A DNA stretch of 56,673 nt from an uncultured Eubacterium sp. (GCA_937915825.1 CALGGT010000043.1:1-56673); one strand, 5' to 3'. Counted from the stretch's first letter, positions 32,573-42,381 are shown. Program-made: numbers and translations. The notes: generated from the sequence alone by a model not told the origin.

Positions 32573-33706
32573 TTACAACCCTAGTTTTTTCTTCTTCTTT
32601 CCATCCAAACTTTCCTGGAATTCCTGAAGCTTTTTCTTCTGATCTCTGGACAGCCCTTTGGGCACATCCACTTCTAAGGTCACATAATGGTTTCCCCGAT
32701 ATTTTCTTTGCAATACCGGCATTCCCTTTCCTTTTAATCGAACGGTGCTGCCGCTTTGGGTTCCGGCCTTTACGGTATAAGCTACCTTACCGTCAATCGT
32801 AGGAACCTCAATCTCCCCGCCCAGAACTGCAGTCGCGTAAGGAATACGCTCGGTGGAATAGATATCATCCCCTTCTCTCTGGAAGTGATCATTCCGCTTG
32901 ATCAATACAACGACGGACAAATCTCCTCTGGGACCGCCATTTAATCCGGGTTCTCCCTTTCCGCGAATTCGAATGCTCTGTCCATGATGGATCCCGGGCG
33001 GAATGGTTACCACGCAATTTACATTCTTCTTAACAAAGCCCTCGCCCCGACAATCCGAGCACTTCTCACGAAGGATGGTACCCTTTCCTTTACAGTCGGG
33101 ACAGGTGCTGATATTCTGTATCGTTCCCAAAAAGGTTTTCTGAGTGGTGTAGACCTGACCTTTGCCACCACAGGTAGAACAGGTCTCCGGCTTGGTCCCA
33201 GGCTTTGCTCCGGAGCCGTTACAGGTGGAACAGGGTTCCTTCAAAGGAAGCGTCATTTCCTTATCCATTCCTGTACAAGCTTCTTCCAATGTGATTTCCA
33301 CCCGGGTTTCCACGTTGGCACCTCGCATGGGTGCATTCGGGTCTCTTCTTCTGCCTCCGCCGAAAATATCACCAAAGCCGCCAAAGCCGCCAAAACCGCC
33401 GCCACCACCGAAGATGTCGCCGAAAATATCAGAAAAGTCCATACCGGAGAAATCAAAGCCGCCACCGCCGGCACCTCCCTCAAAGGCAGAATGTCCGAAC
33501 TGGTCATATTGACGACGTTTTTCCGCATCACTTAAGACCGCATAAGCCTCCGATGCTTCTTTGAATTTTATTTCCGCTTCCTTATCTCCAGGGTTTACGT
33601 CCGGGTGATATTTCTTTGCGAGATTTCTATATGCTTTTTTTATTTCCGCGTCGTCTGCGTCTTTCCCGACGCCCAGGACTTCATAGTAATCTCTCTTATC
33701 AGCCAT
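32573..33706 (-). CDS. dnaJ: Chaperone protein DnaJ
   Basis: 377 residues from ATG 33706 (MADKRDYYEVLGVGKDADD), RBS TTGGAGG. It has the J domain with HPD near residue 33, a Gly/Phe-rich linker (GGGGFGGFGGFG), four CxxCxGxG zinc repeats (CSTCNGSG, CSTCGGKG, CPDCKGKG, CSDCRGEG near 155-215), and the C-terminal substrate-binding domain. This is a type I Hsp40 that stimulates DnaK ATPase. Last gene of hrcA-grpE-dnaK-dnaJ. Confidence 0.97.
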   Translation of the reverse strand: MADKRDYYEVLGVGKDADDAEIKKAYRNLAKKYHPDVNPGDKEAEIKFKEASEAYAVLSDAEKRRQYDQFGHSAFEGGAGGGGFDFSGMDFSDIFGDIFGGGGGFGGFGGFGDIFGGGRRRDPNAPMRGANVETRVEITLEEACTGMDKEMTLPLKEPCSTCNGSGAKPGTKPETCSTCGGKGQVYTTQKTFLGTIQNISTCPDCKGKGTILREKCSDCRGEGFVKKNVNCVVTIPPGIHHGQSIRIRGKGEPGLNGGPRGDLSVVVLIKRNDHFQREGDDIYSTERIPYATAVLGGEIEVPTIDGKVAYTVKAGTQSGSTVRLKGKGMPVLQRKYRGNHYVTLEVDVPKGLSRDQKKKLQEFQESLDGKKKKKLGL

Positions 33707-33728
33707 TTTATCCTCCAATTCCGTATAA

Positions 33729-33754
33729 GGGCTCCAGATTTACACCTGGAGCCC
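33729..33754 (-). terminator. dnaK-dnaJ intergenic hairpin
   Basis: GGGCTCCAG/CTGGAGCCC, a 9-bp perfect stem, followed on the - strand by TTATA only. It is probably a partial terminator or processing site that lowers dnaJ relative to dnaK. Confidence 0.6.
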
Positions 33755-33778
33755 CAAACTTCCCATCTTGATCATCAA

Positions 33779-35677
33779 TTACAGCTCACGGAAATCTCCA
33801 TCGATCACGTCATCGTCTTTGCCATTTCCACTTGCATCATTGGTTTGCGGATTTACATCCGGACCAGCTCCCTGAGCACCGGCCATATCCGGACCTGCTC
33901 CCTGGGCACCGGCTGTTTGCTCGTACATCTTGGAGAACACCTGACTGGCACAATTCATCAAGTTCTCCTTGTCTTTCTTCAACTCTTCCACATCTGCCTC
34001 GGTCATGGTCTCCGGCTGCATGTTCTCTAACTTCTTCTTAAGAGCATCCAACTCACTCTGAACCTTATCTTTCTCAGCCTGATCCACCTTGTCACCGACT
34101 TCGCTTAAAGCCTTCTCGGTCTGGAAGATCATACTGTCCGCTTCATTCTTCACATCCACCGCTTCTTTTCTCTTCTTGTCCTGAGCCTCGAATTCAGCTG
34201 CTTCTTTCACGGCTTTATCGATTTCCTCGTCGGACATATTAGAACCTGCGGTAATGGTAATATGCTGTTCCTTACCGGTTCCCAAATCCTTCGCGGATAC
34301 ATTTACAATCCCGTTTGCGTCAATATCGAAGGTTACCTCGATTTGAGGCATTCCTCTTCTGGCAGGAGGAATTCCATCCAAGCGGAATTGTCCCAAGGAT
34401 TTGTTATCTCTTGCAAACTCACGCTCCCCTTGAACCACATTAATATCCACAGCCGTTTGGTTATCCTCCGCCGTAGAGAAGATCTGGCTCTTCTTCGTGG
34501 GGATGGTCGTATTTCTCTCGATCAACTTGGTTGCTACACCACCTAAGGTCTCAATAGCAAGAGACAACGGGGTTACATCCAGCAACAGAACTTCTCCGGC
34601 CCCGGTATCTCCGGCTAACTTACCGCCCTGAATGGAAGCACCTAGCGCTACACACTCATCCGGGTTCAAGCTCTTGTTCGGTTCATGTCCGGTTAATTGT
34701 TTTACTTTATCCTGAACCGCAGGGATTCTGGTGGAACCACCTACCAAAAGTACCTTGCCAAGCTCGGATGCATTGATTCCCGCATCACGCAATGCATTGG
34801 TAACGGGGGTGGCTGTTCGTTCCACAAGATCCGCGGTTAATTCGTCGAATTTGGCACGGGTCAGATTCATATCAAAATGTTTCGGCCCCTCTTGCGTTGC
34901 TGTAATGAAGGGAAGGTTGATGTTGGTTGTAGTTGCTGCGGAAAGCTCTTTCTTCGCTTTCTCCGCTGCTTCCTTCAAACGCTGCATGGCCATCTTATCG
35001 CCGGAAAGGTCAATTCCTTCTTTGGCTTTAAATTCCGATACCATGTAATCGCATACCTTGTTATCGAAGTCGTCACCACCTAATTTGTTATCACCGGATG
35101 TGGACAATACTTCGATCACGCCGTCACCGATCTCAATAATGGATACGTCGAAGGTACCGCCTCCTAAATCGTATACCATGATCTTCTGCTCGCCTTCGTT
35201 ATCCAAACCATAGGCCAACGCAGCTGCCGTCGGCTCGTTGATAATACGTTTTACATCCAGTCCTGCAATCTTACCGGCATCCTTGGTTGCCTGACGCTGT
35301 GCGTCGTTAAAGTAAGCCGGCACGGTAATAACTGCTTCGGTTACTTTCTCTCCTCCCAGATAGTTCTCCGCATCCCCTTTTAACTTCTGCAGGATCATCG
35401 CAGAGATTTCCTGGGGTGAAAATTTCTTTCCGTCAATTTCCACACGATAATCCGAACCCATATGTCTTTTAATGGATGAGATCGTGTAATCCGCATTGGT
35501 CACCGCCTGACGTTTGGCCGGCTCTCCGATCAAACGCTCTTCTTCTTTTGTAAAAGCTACGATGGACGGGGTGGTACGACTTCCTTCCGCATTGGGAATC
35601 ACCACCGGTTTTCCACCTTCCATCACTGCCACACAACTGTTTGTTGTTCCTAAATCAATTCCTATAATCTTACTCAT
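33779..35677 (-). CDS. dnaK: Chaperone protein DnaK (Hsp70)
   Basis: 632 residues from ATG 35677 (MSKIIGIDLGTTNSCVAVME), RBS GGAGG. The nucleotide-binding domain has the phosphate-1 loop DLGTTNSC, VPAYFNDAQRQATKDAG, DLGGGTFDVS and VLLVGGSTRIPAV; the linker is LLLDVTPLSL. The substrate domain ends with an unstructured tail containing a duplicated AQGAGPD motif and DDDVIDGDFREL. It lacks the ~24-residue insert of Gram-negative DnaK, as in other Firmicutes. Confidence 0.98.
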   Translation of the reverse strand: MSKIIGIDLGTTNSCVAVMEGGKPVVIPNAEGSRTTPSIVAFTKEEERLIGEPAKRQAVTNADYTISSIKRHMGSDYRVEIDGKKFSPQEISAMILQKLKGDAENYLGGEKVTEAVITVPAYFNDAQRQATKDAGKIAGLDVKRIINEPTAAALAYGLDNEGEQKIMVYDLGGGTFDVSIIEIGDGVIEVLSTSGDNKLGGDDFDNKVCDYMVSEFKAKEGIDLSGDKMAMQRLKEAAEKAKKELSAATTTNINLPFITATQEGPKHFDMNLTRAKFDELTADLVERTATPVTNALRDAGINASELGKVLLVGGSTRIPAVQDKVKQLTGHEPNKSLNPDECVALGASIQGGKLAGDTGAGEVLLLDVTPLSLAIETLGGVATKLIERNTTIPTKKSQIFSTAEDNQTAVDINVVQGEREFARDNKSLGQFRLDGIPPARRGMPQIEVTFDIDANGIVNVSAKDLGTGKEQHITITAGSNMSDEEIDKAVKEAAEFEAQDKKRKEAVDVKNEADSMIFQTEKALSEVGDKVDQAEKDKVQSELDALKKKLENMQPETMTEADVEELKKDKENLMNCASQVFSKMYEQTAGAQGAGPDMAGAQGAGPDVNPQTNDASGNGKDDDVIDGDFREL

Positions 35678-35747
35678 TTTTTCCTCCATTCCGAGTGTCT
35701 GACACTCTCACAAAATGTTTTTCTCTTTTTCGATTACTTTTGATCTA

Positions 35748-36446
35748 TTAATTAACAACCTTTACCATGGAATGCCGTACCACCGTATCGTGATACCTAT
35801 ACCCTTTTTGGAATTCTTCCACGACCAGGTTGGCGCCCTGCTCCTCGTCTTCCTCATGCATCACCGCATTATGAAGATTCGGATCAAATTCTTTGCCAAC
35901 GGCTTCAATGGGGGTAACCCCTAGCTCTTCCAGGGAATCGGTCATTTGCTTATACACCGCTGCCATTCCCGTTACAAATCCGCTTCCTTTCTCCTCTTCC
36001 GGGATCATTTCCAGACCCCGTTCAAAGTTATCTACCACCGGCAATAATTTCTCGATCACCGACTTCGCTCCCATTTCAAACATCCCGGCCTTTTCTTTTT
36101 CCGAGCGATTGCGGAAATTCTCAAACTCCGCCATATTCCGAAGCAGGCGATCCTCCAACTCCTGAATCTTTGTATCCTTCTTATCCTTCTTATTTTTCTT
36201 ATCTTTCTTGTCTTTCTTATCCTTTGAATCCTTCTCCCCGGATGTCTGATCCCTGACGTCCTCTCCCTCTTCTTCGGTCTCCTGAGATACTTCTCCTTCG
36301 GTCTTCCGGGTCACATCCTCGTTCGTCTCCGGAACCGCTTCCTCTTCCACATCCCGGATCGGATCGCTTCCCGAAACTTCTTGTCCAGCCATTTCCTCCG
36401 GATCCTGTATTTCCACTTTTTCCTGTTCTTTGTTTTCCTCAACCAT
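35748..36446 (-). CDS. grpE: Nucleotide exchange factor GrpE with charged N-terminal extension
   Basis: 232 residues. The coiled coil and beta domain are normal (ELEDRLLRNMAEFENFRNRS, LLPVVDNFERGLE, NLHNAVMHEED, GYRYHDTVVRHSMVKV). The first ~95 residues are an acidic, low-complexity extension ending in a Lys/Asp repeat (KDKKDKKDKKNKKDKKD). GrpE releases ADP from DnaK. It sits 15 bp after hrcA. Confidence 0.96.
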   Translation of the reverse strand: MVEENKEQEKVEIQDPEEMAGQEVSGSDPIRDVEEEAVPETNEDVTRKTEGEVSQETEEEGEDVRDQTSGEKDSKDKKDKKDKKNKKDKKDTKIQELEDRLLRNMAEFENFRNRSEKEKAGMFEMGAKSVIEKLLPVVDNFERGLEMIPEEEKGSGFVTGMAAVYKQMTDSLEELGVTPIEAVGKEFDPNLHNAVMHEEDEEQGANLVVEEFQKGYRYHDTVVRHSMVKVVN

Positions 36447-36461
36447 GACTTATGATCCTTT

Positions 36462-37541
36462 CTACTTCTTTTTTTCAATCTGCTTGGGAGCTTCTTTAAA
36501 AATATCATCCAACTGCTGCATACAGCTCTCCAGGGTTGATACGACTTTTTTATAATTCATTCGTTTCGGACCAACGATTCCAATCTTTCCATAAACCCCC
36601 TCGCGGATCCGATAGGTCCCGGTTACCACCGAGCAGTCCTTCATGGATTCAATGGGGGATTCGTCACCGATATATACCTGAATCTCATGTTCCTCTCCAT
36701 TCACGTCCATATAATCGTCATTCACCCATGCCTGCAATTTTTGTTTTTCCTCAAACGTGGTAAGAAGGGAAGCCATCTTCTCTTTGTCACTCAACTCGGG
36801 ATATTTTAAAATATTGGTAGCCCCGGATGTATAAATCTCCGACGTATCTTCCGCGCTAAGAGCCTCACCAATGGACTCTAACACACTCCCCGCCAGATCT
36901 CCATATTCACCGGCTTTATCCCGGATCTGCTGCATGATCTGCAGATTGATCTCCGTAACATCCAGTCCATTCAACGCCGCGTTAATAATGAAATTCAATT
37001 GAGCGATCACATTGTCATCCACCGATTCTTCCAGGGAAATGATCCGGTTGGTTACGTGATTGTTATCCAGTACCAAGATCATTAAGACCTGGGCATCCGA
37101 CATGGGATTTAACTGAATAAACTTAATCTTTTTATGCTTATATTTGGGCTTGCTGACCATGGTGGTGTAGTTGGTATTCTCTGCCAAAAGCTTCGCCAGC
37201 CTCTGAAGCATCTGATCCATTTGATCGATCTGATCCGACCGGTCGATCAAAACCTGGTCGGAATCCTCCTCATTCGACTTGGAATTCTCTTCTCGATTCT
37301 CAAGCAGCTCATTGACATACATACGATAAGCAAGATCGGAAGGAATTCGCCCCGCCGAAGCATGGGGCTGTAAGATATATCCCATTTCTTCCAGGTCGGC
37401 CATTTCATTCCGGATCGTCGCCGAGCTTAGATTCAGATCCGTATATTTGGAAACAGTTCTGGACCCTACCGGCTCTCCGGTTTCAATATAGGTACGAAGG
37501 ATTGCTTCCAGAATCTTCTTTTTTCTCTCATCTAATTCCAC
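36462..37541 (-). CDS. hrcA: Heat-inducible transcription repressor HrcA
   Basis: About 359 residues if started at the GTG at 37541, which has GAGGAG seven bases upstream; the in-frame ATG at 37559 has no RBS and the still longer frame begins near CIRCE. An N-terminal winged helix (KKKILEAILRTYIETGEPVG, SSATIRNEMADLEEMGYI) is followed by the GAF-like and dimerisation region. It represses its own operon by binding CIRCE and needs GroEL for folding. First gene of the operon. Confidence 0.94.
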   Translation of the reverse strand: MELDERKKKILEAILRTYIETGEPVGSRTVSKYTDLNLSSATIRNEMADLEEMGYILQPHASAGRIPSDLAYRMYVNELLENREENSKSNEEDSDQVLIDRSDQIDQMDQMLQRLAKLLAENTNYTTMVSKPKYKHKKIKFIQLNPMSDAQVLMILVLDNNHVTNRIISLEESVDDNVIAQLNFIINAALNGLDVTEINLQIMQQIRDKAGEYGDLAGSVLESIGEALSAEDTSEIYTSGATNILKYPELSDKEKMASLLTTFEEKQKLQAWVNDDYMDVNGEEHEIQVYIGDESPIESMKDCSVVTGTYRIREGVYGKIGIVGPKRMNYKKVVSTLESCMQQLDDIFKEAPKQIEKKK

Positions 37542-37578
37542 ACAAACACTCCTCTCCATCCGGTGTGTTTCCCATTTA

Positions 37579-37605
37579 TTAGCACTCATCCATCACGAGT
37601 GCTAA
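37579..37605. promoter_or_regulatory. CIRCE operator
   Basis: TTAGCACTC, 9 bases, GAGTGCTAA: a perfect match to the CIRCE inverted repeat bound by HrcA, placed between the promoter and the hrcA start. Confidence 0.98.
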
Positions 37606-37617
37606 TATCATCTAACA

Positions 37618-37660
37618 TAAAGATAACACCCCTGACAACAATTGTCAAGGGTGTTTTTTA
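37618..37660. promoter_or_regulatory. hrcA operon promoter embedded in a hairpin
   Basis: On the - strand TTGACA (37641-37646), a 17-bp spacer and TATCTT (37618-37623). The -35 lies in the palindrome AACACCCCTGACA/TTGTCAAGGGTGTT, which is followed on the + strand by six T. As an intrinsic terminator the hairpin would serve + strand transcription. Confidence 0.7.
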
Positions 37661-37676
37661 AAAAAGAGTAAAATTC

Positions 37677-37745
37677 CGTTATAATTCACCGTCGATTTGA
37701 TTAGACATTGCTGAAAAGCTTGCTTTTCAATGGGATGTCATGTCC
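37677..37745. mobile_element. Diverged dispersed repeat element (copy 5)
   Basis: GTTATAATTCACCGTCG and the following ~60 bp align with the reverse complement of the right half of copy 3: GTTACGATTCACCGTCG, then CAT.GCTG.AAAG.TTGCTTT and GATG.CATG.C. The inner hairpin GAAAAGC/GCTTTTC is kept while the outer stem has decayed. It sits just after the stop of the large LRR protein. Confidence 0.6.
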
Positions 37746-37752
37746 GATCAAC

Positions 37753-40700
37753 TTACTTCACTTTAATCTTAATGGTCTTCTTCTTACCGTTATCCGTTGA
37801 AGCAGTAATCTTAACCTTTCCTTTGGCTACCGCGGTTACCACGCCATATCCGTCAACGTTCGCAACCGAACCATTGGAAGTTGCCCAGGTGATCGTAGAT
37901 GTCGCAGCTGCCGGTTTGAATTTTGCCAATAAGCAAAGGGTCTTCCCGACTTTCACTTTCTTCTTACCTTTGATCTTAACCTTCTTGGCTTTCTTATTCT
38001 TCTTAACAACTTTAACGGTAATCTTCTTGGTCAACCGTTTATGATCTCCGTTATAGGCGGTTAATAATACTTTAAATTTTCCGGGCTTCTTAGCCGTGAC
38101 CAATCCTTCCGGCGTAACAGATCCTTTCTTGTTTTTCTTTGCTGAGAATTGGAAGGTGTCCGTTGTATCATTCAGATTGGTGGCAAACTTGGACAGTTGC
38201 ACACTGGTGCCCTTCTTTACAATGACCTTCTTGGTATTACCGGTCGGAGCTTTAATACTTAATTTCTTAACCGGCTCCGTTACCTTCACACTGCAGGAAG
38301 CGGTTTTTCCGGAAATCGTATCCTTCGCTGTAATGTTACAGCTTCCTTTGGCAACAGCCGTAATGGTTCCGTCCGCTGCTACCTTAGCTACCTGATCATT
38401 GTTGGTGGAATATTCAAGGTTTGTCTTCACGCCTGCAGGCTCGCTGCTCGCCGTTACCTTCTTCGTCTTTCCAACATCCAGGGATACCTCTTGATCGGAT
38501 AACGTAAGTCCGGTAGCCTTCATATAAACCTCCACGTCCACCACTTGCTTCTTATTACCACCCTGAATGGTTAACGTCGTAGTTCCGGCTCCTACCGGTT
38601 CAATGGTTACCGAAGCTTTCCCGTTATCCATGGAAGTTCTCTTCGAGACTTTAATAACCGATTCATCTCCCACCGTGTATTCTAAAAAGTCGGTGGTAGG
38701 ATAAGGTAAATATTCAACATTGAATGTAATATAAGCGGTCTTATCCTTATCGATGGAAATCTTATTGGCACCGTTTGCATATTCCAAACCATTGGCTTTT
38801 ACTTCGATGGAATCAATCGGTGTTTTCTCCTGGAGCACAGCTACGGTACAGGTTGCGGTTCTTCCGGAAGCAACTGCCTTGGCCGTAATATTTACGGTGC
38901 CGCTTCCATGAGCCGTGATCGTGCCGGTAACCGGATCCACGGTTGCAATGTCTTCATCACTGGAAGAATAAAGCACCTGATCCTTGTAGGCCGGATTCAC
39001 ATTGTCGTATTTTGAATCAAAACCTAAATTTGCAGTTAAGGTCGCCTGATCCCCGGAAGCCAAACCTAACTTGGTATCGGACAGTTCAATCTTATTGGCA
39101 GGAGCCAAAACACGAACTTCCAATTTATTCTGAACATTTTCGCCATAGCTTGCAACCAGATTGGTAATTCCCGGATTTACCGGTTTTACCGTTACGGTAC
39201 TGGTTGCCTGGTCTGTATTTACCTCCGGGTCACTGACCGTTGCTGCGTTTTCATCTTCTACCGTCCAGCTGATGATGTCCGTCGTATTCTTCGGTCCGTA
39301 TTTGGCTTGAATTCTTTCACCATTGGTACTTTCACTATTCATATAAAGGATGGAATCCACAATACGGGAATTGTTCATGGTAAACTCATCAATGGGCAAC
39401 TCATCCACTTTCACGGAATAGTTTTGTGAGATCGAAACTCTCAGATCTAATTTGTTTAAATCATGCAAGTATACAGAGCCGGTTACCGTGAGGTCTACAT
39501 CCCCCTTTTCTTTTCCGTAAAGAACCAGGTTGTTGGTCTCCCAGGTAATTCCCATACGGTACAATTCTCTTAATTCCTTAAATTGGCTTTCACTTAACAC
39601 TTTCACATAGCGATTGGAATCCATCTCTACGATATTCGCGGCATTTTGAATGTCCTCTTTATCGGTTAAAGACATGGATACCAAGGCCGGTTCAAATTTG
39701 GTAAAGCAATAGAACGGAAGCTTGGTTGCCTGATCGAATACCACTGTAGCTGTATCGTTGGGCTTGGAAGCAATTAAGGATAATCCATTCTCACGTCCGC
39801 AATAACCAGAGAACAACGTCTTCGCCCAAACAGCCGTTACCGGTAAGGTAATGTTGGTTAACTGAATACAATCTTTAAATGCATTATCACCAATGCCAGC
39901 CACTTCCTCCGAATCATAGCCCCAGGAAAAGGTTCGCAAATTGGAACAGGATTCACAAAGATTATTCTTCAATTGGGTCACCGTCTTGGGTATGGTTAAG
40001 TTGTTCACGTTACTTCTTGCAAATGCGCTGTCCCCGATTTCGGTCAGGCTCGTTGCGGATGTAGTATCCACTTTGGTCAGACCGGAGAAGGTTTTGCAAA
40101 TATTATCTTCCTTGTTCGCCGTAGTATTCTGGCTGGTTCCATAGAAAGCAGCGTTTCCAATGGTCTCCAGATTGGAGTTCACCGACAGTCCATACATCGA
40201 TTTACAACCATTGAACGCGTTGGCTCCGATGGTCGTTAATTGGGAAGGAAGGATGAAATCTTTTCCGTTATTGAACGTATCCAGATTGTAGCATCCATAA
40301 AATGCACTCTCTCCAATGCTTTCAACCTGATCGGTCAGATTCAATTCCTTCAGCCCGGTAAACGTAACCTTTTCCGGGTTGTAAACGCCATCCCCGTCCA
40401 CATTGTCCTGACCCTTGTTGAAACTATCATTGTATTCGTGACCTTCATTGTAGTTTTTTGAATACCATCCACACTCGGCACACATGTATTTGGGAATTTC
40501 TTTTAATCCCGTTCCAATGGTCATAGACTCCATCGTCTTATTATTATAGAATGCATAATCCCCAATGGACCAGGTGGAATCCGGAATGATCACTTTCTGA
40601 ATTCCGCCATTCGGAAAACCATTAATGGTAAGACCATAATCCTTGGTTGTCTTATATTTCGGATCTTCACCCACATCCGTGGAAAAACTAGATGCCTCAG

Positions 40701-42381
40701 AGAAAGCGCGATCTCCGATTTTTTCTACTTTTCCGGGAATTTTAATGGTCTGATCCACTTTCGTAACACTGGCACCATATATGGTATCCAACGACTTACA
40801 ATTGGCAAACGCGTACTCATCGATGTCGGTTAAGCCATCCGGCAATTGTACTTCTTTTAAATACGGGCATGCATAATAAAAATCGTATTGAACGCCATTG
40901 ACCGTTTCCGAATAGAGAAAATCCTTATTTCCGAAACAGTTCTTTGTGATTTCTTTTACCAAACTTCCTTTTTCAAAGGTAAGCTTGGTCATGTTGTAAT
41001 TTCCCATAAAGCACCCTTCGCCGATGTATTCTACATTGGCAGGAATATTCATGGTAAGGGCCGGGGTCGCCGCAAACGCATAATCACCCAGGCTTGTTAG
41101 ATCCGGCATTGCTTTCAGGAAGTCCGTATTAAAAATACGACAGGAATTGAACGCACCCTTATCGATTTTCTTCACCTTGGATGTATCCGATCCCGAGAAA
41201 GAAATCGTTACATTCGGCGTAATCCGATAGTCCATCACGAAATAGTCGCGATCGCTTCGAACATGTTCGCCGGAACTGAATGCATTAACCGGAATCTCTT
41301 CCACATTGCTGGAGATTACCAAATTCTTAAGATAATAGGTTCCCTCGAAACATCCCTGCTCCAGTTTGGTTATGGAAGACGGCATATTTACATCCTCAAT
41401 ATAAGAATTTTTAAATGCTTCTTTTCCAATGGTTGTGACATTTTTAGGAAATACAAACCCTTCCGATAAATTGGAATTGGCAAAGCAGTTGTCTTTAATG
41501 GTCGTAATCTTCGTATTGCTTAAATTCATGCTGGGAATTCCGGAATAATCAAAAGCTCCTGCCTCAATGGAGGATACACTATCCGGTAAAATATTCCCTT
41601 TTTTTCCATTTACAATAAAGGTTAAAAAGTTGGTTTTATTAAACGCATTTTCTTCAATCGTTGTTAAATTGCTGTCACAGATCGTTACCACATTCAAAGA
41701 ATTACAGTTTTGATACAGAGACTGGGGCACGGTATTCTTACCGGTTCCGGTAATCACCGGAACTTTTGCTTCGGTAATCGCCGCACATCCGTTGAATGCG
41801 TTATTCCCCAACGTTTCCACTGTATCCTTGAGCGTTGCTATGGAATCATCTGTTAAATGTTCACAAGCAGCAAAAGCTTTGGAGCCGATTCGAGTTACAT
41901 GACTGAGGTCAATATCTTCCAGGCTGGTACATTCATTAAATGCCGATTCTCCAATGGATGTAACCCCCGCCGGTAACTTTACAGTTTTTAAATTACTGCA
42001 TTGATTGAATTCGAAATCCTTAATCTCGGTTGCCTGGCAGGCAGACGCATCTACCTCCGTAATATTGCGGGCATAACCGATACCGGATAAATCCTTTACA
42101 TCGGCAGGTACCGAAAAGGTTCCACTCAGTTTTTTTAGATCACTATAGCTAAAGTCGGTTCCTTCTTTCCCGGTACTCGTCTGTAATTGTCCGATCACGT
42201 AAGATAACAAACTTCCATCCGGTATCAGGTCGGCATCTACCTTGGTGGTATCTGTAATCGTACCACTGAACGCCTGTACCTTGACCGGGGCCGGTTTCGA
42301 ATAGACCGTCGGGAAGGATAGCGCCAAGGCCAATGCCAGGGCCATTCCACTCTTTGCCAGTTTCTTCGCGTCAATTCTCAT
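37753..42381 (-). CDS. Large secreted BspA-like leucine-rich repeat / Big_2 protein
   Basis: 1542 residues from ATG 42381 with AAAGGAG. Signal peptide at 1-38 (KKLAKSGMALALALALSFPT). Residues about 80-820 carry many LRR_5 (BspA/TpLRR) repeats such as VTSIGESAFNECTSLEDIDL and VEKIGDRAFSEASSF. Residues about 960-1470 hold several Ig-like group 2 domains (ATLTANLGF, ATVDPVTGTITAHGSGTVNI, VTASSEPAG, IDKDKTAYITF). The end is very Lys-rich (KKNKKAKKVKIKGKKKVKVG) with a final ITWATSNGSVANVDGYGVVT Big_2 copy. No LPXTG or S-layer anchor is visible. Probably a surface adhesin or matrix protein. It follows cvpA by 20 bp and may share its transcript. Confidence 0.87.
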   Translation of the reverse strand: MRIDAKKLAKSGMALALALALSFPTVYSKPAPVKVQAFSGTITDTTKVDADLIPDGSLLSYVIGQLQTSTGKEGTDFSYSDLKKLSGTFSVPADVKDLSGIGYARNITEVDASACQATEIKDFEFNQCSNLKTVKLPAGVTSIGESAFNECTSLEDIDLSHVTRIGSKAFAACEHLTDDSIATLKDTVETLGNNAFNGCAAITEAKVPVITGTGKNTVPQSLYQNCNSLNVVTICDSNLTTIEENAFNKTNFLTFIVNGKKGNILPDSVSSIEAGAFDYSGIPSMNLSNTKITTIKDNCFANSNLSEGFVFPKNVTTIGKEAFKNSYIEDVNMPSSITKLEQGCFEGTYYLKNLVISSNVEEIPVNAFSSGEHVRSDRDYFVMDYRITPNVTISFSGSDTSKVKKIDKGAFNSCRIFNTDFLKAMPDLTSLGDYAFAATPALTMNIPANVEYIGEGCFMGNYNMTKLTFEKGSLVKEITKNCFGNKDFLYSETVNGVQYDFYYACPYLKEVQLPDGLTDIDEYAFANCKSLDTIYGASVTKVDQTIKIPGKVEKIGDRAFSEASSFSTDVGEDPKYKTTKDYGLTINGFPNGGIQKVIIPDSTWSIGDYAFYNNKTMESMTIGTGLKEIPKYMCAECGWYSKNYNEGHEYNDSFNKGQDNVDGDGVYNPEKVTFTGLKELNLTDQVESIGESAFYGCYNLDTFNNGKDFILPSQLTTIGANAFNGCKSMYGLSVNSNLETIGNAAFYGTSQNTTANKEDNICKTFSGLTKVDTTSATSLTEIGDSAFARSNVNNLTIPKTVTQLKNNLCESCSNLRTFSWGYDSEEVAGIGDNAFKDCIQLTNITLPVTAVWAKTLFSGYCGRENGLSLIASKPNDTATVVFDQATKLPFYCFTKFEPALVSMSLTDKEDIQNAANIVEMDSNRYVKVLSESQFKELRELYRMGITWETNNLVLYGKEKGDVDLTVTGSVYLHDLNKLDLRVSISQNYSVKVDELPIDEFTMNNSRIVDSILYMNSESTNGERIQAKYGPKNTTDIISWTVEDENAATVSDPEVNTDQATSTVTVKPVNPGITNLVASYGENVQNKLEVRVLAPANKIELSDTKLGLASGDQATLTANLGFDSKYDNVNPAYKDQVLYSSSDEDIATVDPVTGTITAHGSGTVNITAKAVASGRTATCTVAVLQEKTPIDSIEVKANGLEYANGANKISIDKDKTAYITFNVEYLPYPTTDFLEYTVGDESVIKVSKRTSMDNGKASVTIEPVGAGTTTLTIQGGNKKQVVDVEVYMKATGLTLSDQEVSLDVGKTKKVTASSEPAGVKTNLEYSTNNDQVAKVAADGTITAVAKGSCNITAKDTISGKTASCSVKVTEPVKKLSIKAPTGNTKKVIVKKGTSVQLSKFATNLNDTTDTFQFSAKKNKKGSVTPEGLVTAKKPGKFKVLLTAYNGDHKRLTKKITVKVVKKNKKAKKVKIKGKKKVKVGKTLCLLAKFKPAAATSTITWATSNGSVANVDGYGVVTAVAKGKVKITASTDNGKKKTIKIKVK

